Shown here: positions 59,422 through 64,000 of the stretch, in pieces
Position numbering within the stretch: the stretch's first letter is position 1
How the letters are laid out: each line of letters starts with the position of its first letter
Source: Treponema sp.
GTDB lineage: Bacteria > Spirochaetota > Spirochaetia > Treponematales > Treponemataceae
Direction of reading: 5' to 3'
DNA length: 64,000 nucleotides
Assembly (NCBI GenBank): GCA_017449285.1
Contig: JAFSJX010000020.1
Span: 1-64,000, forward strand
Notes under the pieces: model-generated
What the model was told of the DNA's origin: nothing
What the model saw: only the letters and a program-made list of their open reading frames with translations
The model's database searches: none
Position numbers and translations under genes: made by a program

Positions 59422-61020
59422 TCAGTTCGTCAGAATTTGATACATCGGAACTTCGTTCGGGCGGAGTTCCAAAATATGTTTTTCACACGGCAACGCTTCA
59501 CCAGGGTCATGGGTAACATGGAGAAGTGTTGTTGTTTTTGTTTCCGCAATTGACTCCAGCAAATCCAAAATCTTCTGACGATAATTCTCATCAAGTCCGT
59601 GACACGGTTCGTCCAAAATCAACACTTTTGGCTGCTTAACAGCCGCCCGAATAATCAGTATCGCCCGCTGCTCACCATAACTAAGCGAACTGAACGATTC
59701 ATTCTCACGTCCAGAAAAACCTGCAAGCGAAAGCCATTTTTTTGCGGCGGCAATCTCAATATCCGTGGGCGGCTGGTACAACCCGATTGAATCATGGAAA
59801 CCTGACACAATCACGCGCAATAAATCCGTTCCGCCCACCATACGGTATTCCACGTGCAGACGATAACTGACAATGCCAAGGTTCTGCTTGATGTCCCAGA
59901 TTGTCTCACCCGTACCCCGCTTATGCCCGAACAGCCACACATCGTTTGCATACACCTGCTTGTTGTCGCCTGTAATCAGTTCCAGAAGCGTGGTCTTTCC
60001 ACTGCCGTTTGGTCCACGAATCAACCAGTGCTGATTGGGCAGAACAGACCAGTTCAAATCGCGCAGAACCAATCGGCCATCCCACCCCACATTCACATGA
60101 TTTAATTGAATTAATGTCTGCTCTTTTATAACTCTATCTGCATAATCATCAGATATAAGTAATGCGGCATCTTCCGTAATCTGATTGAACGCATCCGCCA
60201 GCGCAGATTTCTCCTCCGACCGATGCTTCTGCTTTTCATTTTCGCGCTCAGAAAGAAGTTTTTCGTAGTCTGCCCTAATGCCACAGAATGAAACGGCATT
60301 GTTTGCAAATTCCAGCACATGAGTTATCGTCTCGGGAATTTCCGTGTATCGTTCCATCGCAAGAATGATGCGTGTTGTATCATCGTCCGCACCCGCACGC
60401 AATTGCCGCCCCACAATCGTCTGAAAAAATTCCCGCAGAATCTGACGGCTCTGCACATCAAGCCCCGCAAATGGGTCGCTCAAAATGAGCAGTTTCTTTT
60501 TGGAAAGAAGCGCACGGCACAACAGCGTCCGCCGAATTTCGCCCGTAGACATATATTTTAGTCCGCGCTCCAAAATGCCTTCTACACCGCACAGTTTGAC
60601 TTCGGGCATCGTTTCCAAACGGCTCGCAATAGGCGGTAACGGAAGATTACGATGTTTTGCGTCTGGGCCTCCCAGCACTTCGGCAATAAATCTTCGCCCC
60701 GTGCGCCCTTCATCAAGGCGGTTCATGTAATCTGTTTCGTCTAAATCCCGCTCTTCCTCAATCAATGCCGCCGCCCGCTCCAGCGACACAATTTCCGTTG
60801 AGCCTGCAAACACCGAACAAAACTGCCTATCACTCGAAATAGCGTTCGCTACAAAATCTTTTTCGCCCGCAAGCGCACGCAAAAACATATCTTTTCCGCT
60901 GTTGTTTGCGCCAATAACAAGCCACGCTTCGCCCGCATTCATCTGCCATGAAATTTCGGGAATATATGTGCGCCGCAAATCCTGCACGCGACAATGTTTG
61001 ATTGAAATGAAAGCAGACAT
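59422..61020 (-). CDS. ModF-like protein with two ABC ATPase domains
   Basis: A 532-residue soluble protein with tandem ABC domains and no membrane segments. Domain 1: WLVIGANNSGKDMFLRALAG (Walker A, with Asp instead of Ser/Thr after GK), YMSTGEIRRTLLCRALLSKK (signature) and LILSDPFAGLDVQSRQILRE (Walker B with Asp for Glu). Domain 2: HWLIRGPNGSGKTTLLELIT (normal Walker A), FSSLSYGEQRAILIIRAAVK and VLILDEPCHGLDENYRQKIL. Domain 1 therefore looks degenerate and domain 2 functional. Similar to ModF/PhrA-type proteins whose role is poorly defined. No molybdate genes are nearby. Confidence 0.85.
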   Translation of the reverse strand: MSAFISIKHCRVQDLRRTYIPEISWQMNAGEAWLVIGANNSGKDMFLRALAGEKDFVANAISSDRQFCSVFAGSTEIVSLERAAALIEEERDLDETDYMNRLDEGRTGRRFIAEVLGGPDAKHRNLPLPPIASRLETMPEVKLCGVEGILERGLKYMSTGEIRRTLLCRALLSKKKLLILSDPFAGLDVQSRQILREFFQTIVGRQLRAGADDDTTRIILAMERYTEIPETITHVLEFANNAVSFCGIRADYEKLLSERENEKQKHRSEEKSALADAFNQITEDAALLISDDYADRVIKEQTLIQLNHVNVGWDGRLVLRDLNWSVLPNQHWLIRGPNGSGKTTLLELITGDNKQVYANDVWLFGHKRGTGETIWDIKQNLGIVSYRLHVEYRMVGGTDLLRVIVSGFHDSIGLYQPPTDIEIAAAKKWLSLAGFSGRENESFSSLSYGEQRAILIIRAAVKQPKVLILDEPCHGLDENYRQKILDLLESIAETKTTTLLHVTHDPGEALPCEKHILELRPNEVPMYQILTN

Positions 61021-61087
61021 CGCTATACTCCAATGACTTTCGTTTTATTTTTTATAATATGTACGCCCTGCTCATGTTTTAGCGCAC

Positions 61088-61114
61088 AAAAAAAGACGGA
61101 AACAATGTTCCGCC
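61088..61114 (-). terminator. Terminator after the rsmI-flgM pair
   Basis: GGCGGAA and TTCCGTC (reverse strand) form a 7-bp stem with one G-U pair and a 6-base loop, followed by TTTTTTT. Confidence 0.8.
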
Positions 61115-61162
61115 TTTATCCATCGACCTAAGAATACATTGTCGCCAAGCGGCAACAAATCC

Positions 61163-61453
61163 CTACAGTCCGTAACTTGCCATAATGCGTTCCGCTGTCG
61201 CATTGATAACCGCAGGGCTAAGGAAGTTAGGATCCTTAATCTTTTCTTTGAGTGCGGCCACTAAGTCAGCACGGACATCAGGAGTTTCAGCGGCAACCTG
61301 GTTCATATAGTAAACCTTTGCTGCTTCCTTTGCTTCGTCAGAAACACTGATAGAGTCGGGAGCAGATTTGTGGGCTGCTACGCTTCCTGTGCGTTTTGTA
61401 TTCTGTACGTTGTTAAGGGGCTGTACGCCACCAAGTTTGTTTACGCTCATCAT
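61163..61453 (-). CDS. flgM: FlgM-family anti-sigma-28 factor
   Basis: A 96-residue protein. The N-terminal half is unstructured and Ser/Lys-rich (NKLGGVQPLNNVQNTKRTGS, then PDSISVSDEAKEAAKVYY). The C-terminal half carries the FlgM helices: ETPDVRADLVAALKEKIKDP and LSPAVINATAERIMASYGL, with 'V-R-x-x-x-V-x-x-x-K-x-x-I' typical of the sigma-binding segment. FlgM holds FliA inactive until the flagellar hook is complete, so the organism is probably flagellated. ATG at 61453 or 61450. It lies 20 bases downstream of rsmI in the same direction. Confidence 0.85.
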   Translation of the reverse strand: MMSVNKLGGVQPLNNVQNTKRTGSVAAHKSAPDSISVSDEAKEAAKVYYMNQVAAETPDVRADLVAALKEKIKDPNFLSPAVINATAERIMASYGL

Positions 61454-61473
61454 AAATAACCTGCCTCTACAGT

Positions 61474-62181
61474 TTAATTATCGGCACTTTCCTCAGAAAG
61501 TTTAACGTTTTTGTTACCGAAAATGAAAATCGCGAATTCTCCAAGGATTTTATCCCGTGCATTGAATTCATCGCGCATTTCACTTGCGGTACCTTCGATA
61601 ATTTCTTCGTGCAGTTTGGTCAATTCCCGACCAATAACTACCCGACGCTCACTATCAATATCGGCCAAATCCGATAAAAGTTTAGCAATTCTGAACGGAG
61701 ATTCGTATAAAATTATCGCATCTCCTGTTGCCAGCAGTTCCCGCAAACGAGAACGCCTACGACCCGGCTTTGGCGAAAGAAATCCCTCAAAAACAAGCGT
61801 CTTTCCGCCCGCCCCCGCCACGCTCACGAGCGTTGCAAAAGCACTTGCCCCCGGAATGGGAACTACGGTGTGTCCTGCCCTTCGTGCAAGTCCTGCTAGA
61901 ACTGCCCCTGGGTCGCTGATTCCAGGAGTTCCTGCGTCACTTGCATACGCTACAGTTTGACCTTCGTCAAGCATTTTGATAATCTTCGCACTCGCGGCCT
62001 CCTCATTCTGCGAACGGCATGAAACCAATGGCTTACGAATTTCAAAATGCGTCAGAAGCTGCAACGTGTGCCGGGTATCTTCCGCCGCAATCACATCGAC
62101 CGATTTAAAGGTCTCCAGCGCACGGAAAGTAATGTCGCCCAAATTTCCAATCGGCGTTCCGACAATGTACAGTGTAGACAC
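61474..62181 (-). CDS. rsmI: 16S rRNA (cytidine1402-2'-O)-methyltransferase
   Basis: A 235-residue tetrapyrrole-methylase-fold enzyme that modifies the ribosomal P site. Conserved parts: LYIVGTPIGNLGDITFRALE (N-terminus), VDVIAAEDTRHTLQLLTHF, VAYASDAGTPGISDPGAVLA (near 80), VVPIPGASAFATLVSVAGA and IILYESPFRIAKLLSDLADI. It ends shortly after the methylase domain (EGTASEMRDEF and a short tail), the compact form. No clear SD. The flgM gene follows, suggesting cotranscription. Confidence 0.95.
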   Translation of the reverse strand: MSTLYIVGTPIGNLGDITFRALETFKSVDVIAAEDTRHTLQLLTHFEIRKPLVSCRSQNEEAASAKIIKMLDEGQTVAYASDAGTPGISDPGAVLAGLARRAGHTVVPIPGASAFATLVSVAGAGGKTLVFEGFLSPKPGRRRSRLRELLATGDAIILYESPFRIAKLLSDLADIDSERRVVIGRELTKLHEEIIEGTASEMRDEFNARDKILGEFAIFIFGNKNVKLSEESADN

Positions 62182-62232
62182 ATATTTATTATATAAGGAA
62201 AAAAGACTGATTGCAAGGGAAAAGTAGCTGAC

Positions 62233-63090
62233 TTAGCGCATTTTTCCTTGCTCAATAAAATTCATGTGCGCTTTGTCCTTGCGGGTCAGACGTTTTTTAC
62301 CCAGTTTGATTTCATTTGCCAGATGTTGTGTTTTGTGTGGCTGCCGATTTTTGTTTTCTGTGCGATTCTTTTCAGTTTTTGTTTCGCGTAATTTTTTCCG
62401 TGCTGACATCACAAATTGTTCCCATTCGGCTGGCTCCGGCATTTCAAAATGCATCGGCTCGCTAGTAAAAGGATGCGTAAAATCCAGCGAACGCGCATGC
62501 AAAGCAAGCCGCCCAAACGGATTTGTTTTTGCCCGATAATGCGTATCCCCCGCCAGCGGATAGCCTTTGTTCGCCAGATGCGCGCGAATTTGGTTCTTTT
62601 TGCCCGTATCCAGCGAAAGTTCAAACAGCGTATGCGTTTCTCCCCGTGTGATAATTTTGTAATGTGTTCGGGCAGGAACGGTCTCCACCTGTTCATCTTC
62701 GCGAGGCACATAGCCGATGTTGTAGGCATTGAACGCAAGCGCATCATCAATTATTCCAGTTTCCGCAAGCACGTTCCGTTTGTCCCGCGGATTTTCTGCC
62801 ACAGCACGATACAACCGCTCCGTTACCATTGTATGCCACGAATCCATAATCTTCTGCTGGGATAATTCGCCGAGCGCAAACATCATTACGCCGCTTGTAT
62901 CCCGGTCAAGTCGGTGGACGGCAAACGGTCGATGCTTCGCGCTGAACGAGCCGTTTTTACGCATAAGGTCTTCCAAAATCTGTTGTGCCGTCCGTGCGCG
63001 GTTTCCCTCAAAAGACACGGAAAGCAAACCGCTCGGCTTATTCACCACCACGAGATAGTCATCTTGGTACAAAATTTCTAGTTTGAGCAT
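62233..63090 (-). CDS. RluA-family RNA pseudouridine synthase
   Basis: ATG 63090 (MLKLEILYQDDYLVVVNKPS) follows GAGGAC and is the natural family start. The catalytic Asp is in FAVHRLDRDTSGVMMFALGE (near 67). Later motifs are YKIITRGETHTLFELSLDTG, RAHLANKGYPLAGDTHY (with the 'H-L/Q-I-R-x-H' region as NQIRAHLAN) and LALHARSLDFTHP. The 285-residue protein carries a basic C-terminal extension of about 55 residues (KKLRETKTEKNRTENKNRQP), likely RNA-binding and unusual for the family. The specific uridine cannot be deduced. The SlyX-like gene lies 10 bases upstream. Confidence 0.92.
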   Translation of the reverse strand: MLKLEILYQDDYLVVVNKPSGLLSVSFEGNRARTAQQILEDLMRKNGSFSAKHRPFAVHRLDRDTSGVMMFALGELSQQKIMDSWHTMVTERLYRAVAENPRDKRNVLAETGIIDDALAFNAYNIGYVPREDEQVETVPARTHYKIITRGETHTLFELSLDTGKKNQIRAHLANKGYPLAGDTHYRAKTNPFGRLALHARSLDFTHPFTSEPMHFEMPEPAEWEQFVMSARKKLRETKTEKNRTENKNRQPHKTQHLANEIKLGKKRLTRKDKAHMNFIEQGKMR

Positions 63091-63100
63091 GGTGTCCTCA

Positions 63101-63301
63101 TCAATAGTGTGGCGGACGACGGCTGGGAATATCCATATTTTCTGCCAGTTCTTCGTAACGACCCGCAAGAATTTTATTCTCTTCGCGCAAGACTTCAATC
63201 TGCTTGGCATTGGCAACGGCTTCTTTTTGCAGCGTGGCGATAAAGTCTTCCATGTAGGCGATTTTTGTTTCCAGCGCGATAAATCGTTCTTCAGTGTTCA
63301 T
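63101..63301 (-). CDS. slyX: SlyX-family small coiled-coil protein
   Basis: A 66-residue protein made of one coiled coil (ERFIALETKIAYMEDFIATL, heptads of hydrophobic residues) and the family C-terminal tail MDIPSRRPPHY, whose 'P-P-H-Y' end is diagnostic of SlyX. The function of SlyX is unknown. The pseudouridine synthase gene begins 10 bases after its stop. Divergent from coaBC with a short shared promoter region. Confidence 0.88.
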   Translation of the reverse strand: MNTEERFIALETKIAYMEDFIATLQKEAVANAKQIEVLREENKILAGRYEELAENMDIPSRRPPHY

Positions 63302-63357
63302 GCAGACAGTATAGCGGAATTCGCCATAAAATGATATACTGTTTCAGAGGTCTGGTT

Positions 63358-64000
63358 ATGTTAAAGGATAAAACGATTCTGCTTGGTGTGAGCGGAAGTA
63401 TCGCCGCGTATAAAAGTGCGTCCTTGGCGAGCAAACTGGTTCAAGCGGGCGCAGATGTGCATGTACTGATGACACAGAATGCCACAAACTTCATCAATCC
63501 TATTACTTTTGAGACGCTAACAGGGAAAAAGTGTCTTATAGATACCTTTGACCGCAATTTTAATTACAGCGTGGAGCATGTTGCGCTGGCGAAGAAGGCG
63601 GATGTGTTTGTGCTTGCGCCCGCTACGGCGAACGTGATTGCAAAAATTGCCCACGGTCTTGCGGATGATATGCTGACCACCACATTCCTTGCATGCCGAT
63701 GTCCAAAACTGATTTCTCCGGCAATGAATACGGCGATGTTTGAGAATGCAATTACACAGGAAAATCTGAATATCTGCCAGAAATTTGATATGACAATTAT
63801 CGAACCTGCGAGCGGTTATCTTGCGTGTGGAGATACTGGCAGCGGAAAAATGCCCGAACCTGAAACCTTGTTCGATTGGATTGAATACACCATTGGCTAT
63901 AAAAAAGATTTGGTCGGAAAGAATGTGTTGATAACCGCAGGTCCTACTCAGGAACCCCTTGACCCAGTGCGCTATCTGACCAATCATTCTACGGGGAAAA
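63358..64000 (+). CDS. coaBC: CoaBC: phosphopantothenoylcysteine decarboxylase/synthetase (partial, runs off right edge)
   Basis: A frame from ATG 63358 (AGAGG 8 bases upstream) stays open to the window end, 214 codons. The decarboxylase part has ILLGVSGSIAAYKSASLASK (FMN site), NVIAKIAHGLADDMLTTTFL, the substrate-binding ISPAMNTAMFENAITQEN and IIEPASGYLACGDTGSGKMP, with the catalytic His expected in NYSVEHVALAKKAD. The synthetase part begins VLITAGPTQEPLDPVRYLTN and then HSTGK, matching the start of the CoaB domain. The fused enzyme makes 4'-phosphopantetheine for coenzyme A. Confidence 0.95.
   Translation, partial: MLKDKTILLGVSGSIAAYKSASLASKLVQAGADVHVLMTQNATNFINPITFETLTGKKCLIDTFDRNFNYSVEHVALAKKADVFVLAPATANVIAKIAHGLADDMLTTTFLACRCPKLISPAMNTAMFENAITQENLNICQKFDMTIIEPASGYLACGDTGSGKMPEPETLFDWIEYTIGYKKDLVGKNVLITAGPTQEPLDPVRYLTNHSTGK

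Noticed and set aside
1-64000. CRISPR arrays, tRNA or rRNA genes
   Set aside because: No regularly spaced direct repeats, no tRNA cloverleaf signatures and no conserved rRNA stretches were seen by eye; short tRNAs could still be missed without a covariance search.

Overview
The window looks like a chromosome segment of a host-associated anaerobic spirochaete, most likely a Treponema-like organism. The reasons are a single-chain pyruvate:ferredoxin oxidoreductase (PFOR) together with phosphate acetyltransferase, a FlgM-type anti-sigma factor, a GH3-family protein, an HDOD regulator, and several conserved proteins of the kind I associate with treponemes. The genus is inferred from protein character only. 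No rRNA, tRNA or CRISPR array was seen.

Layout. (1) 1-6.75 kb: a reverse-strand run of small accessory genes (lipoprotein, two TfoX_N proteins, CatA-like acetyltransferase, ClbS/DfsB-like, VOC, PF06541-like membrane protein) mixed with broken genes (two GNATs, GH3, a CDP-alcohol phosphotransferase fragment). (2) 6.8-12.4 kb: a decaying RiPP locus. It holds a lanthipeptide-type precursor remnant, a LanM with a CCG-type cyclase motif, a radical SAM/SPASM maturase, a frameshifted sigma factor and a Nif11-type leader fused to a Hint (hedgehog/intein) domain, with a BrnT/BrnA toxin-antitoxin pair in the middle. (3) 12.5-34.2 kb: a defence island of three modules. These are a BcgI-like fused restriction-methylation enzyme with specificity subunit and an OLD-like ATPase; a Gabija (GajA/GajB) system in the same operon as an HNH nuclease and a fused C5/N6A methyltransferase; and an AlwI-like endonuclease with two adenine methylases and a RES-domain protein. 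(4) 34.3-37.8 kb: full-length nifJ. (5) 38-64 kb: mostly intact housekeeping and conserved genes (VapC-type TA, TrmH, Nif3, LspA, Pta, BirA, Nnr, MATE, MscS, Nth, MetK, ModF-like, FlgM, RsmI, RluA, SlyX, CoaBC).

Most striking architecture: nifJ is followed by two 5'-truncated copies of its own 3' end, each keeping its own downstream terminator. Each nifJ end (full, fragment 2, fragment 1) is followed downstream by one defence module. This is what repeated single-crossover (Campbell-type) integration at nifJ would leave, with the metabolic gene rebuilt each time. Related intergenic repeats lie at the broken ends.

Second highlight: the Nif11-Hint fusion at 11.39-12.39 kb puts a double-Gly RiPP leader and a roughly 22-residue segment directly in front of the Hint catalytic Cys, suggesting a precursor that activates or releases its own peptide through a thioester. 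It carries one single-base frameshift. Single-base frameshifts are concentrated between 0.9 and 13.9 kb, so real decay and sequence error must be separated before function is assumed.
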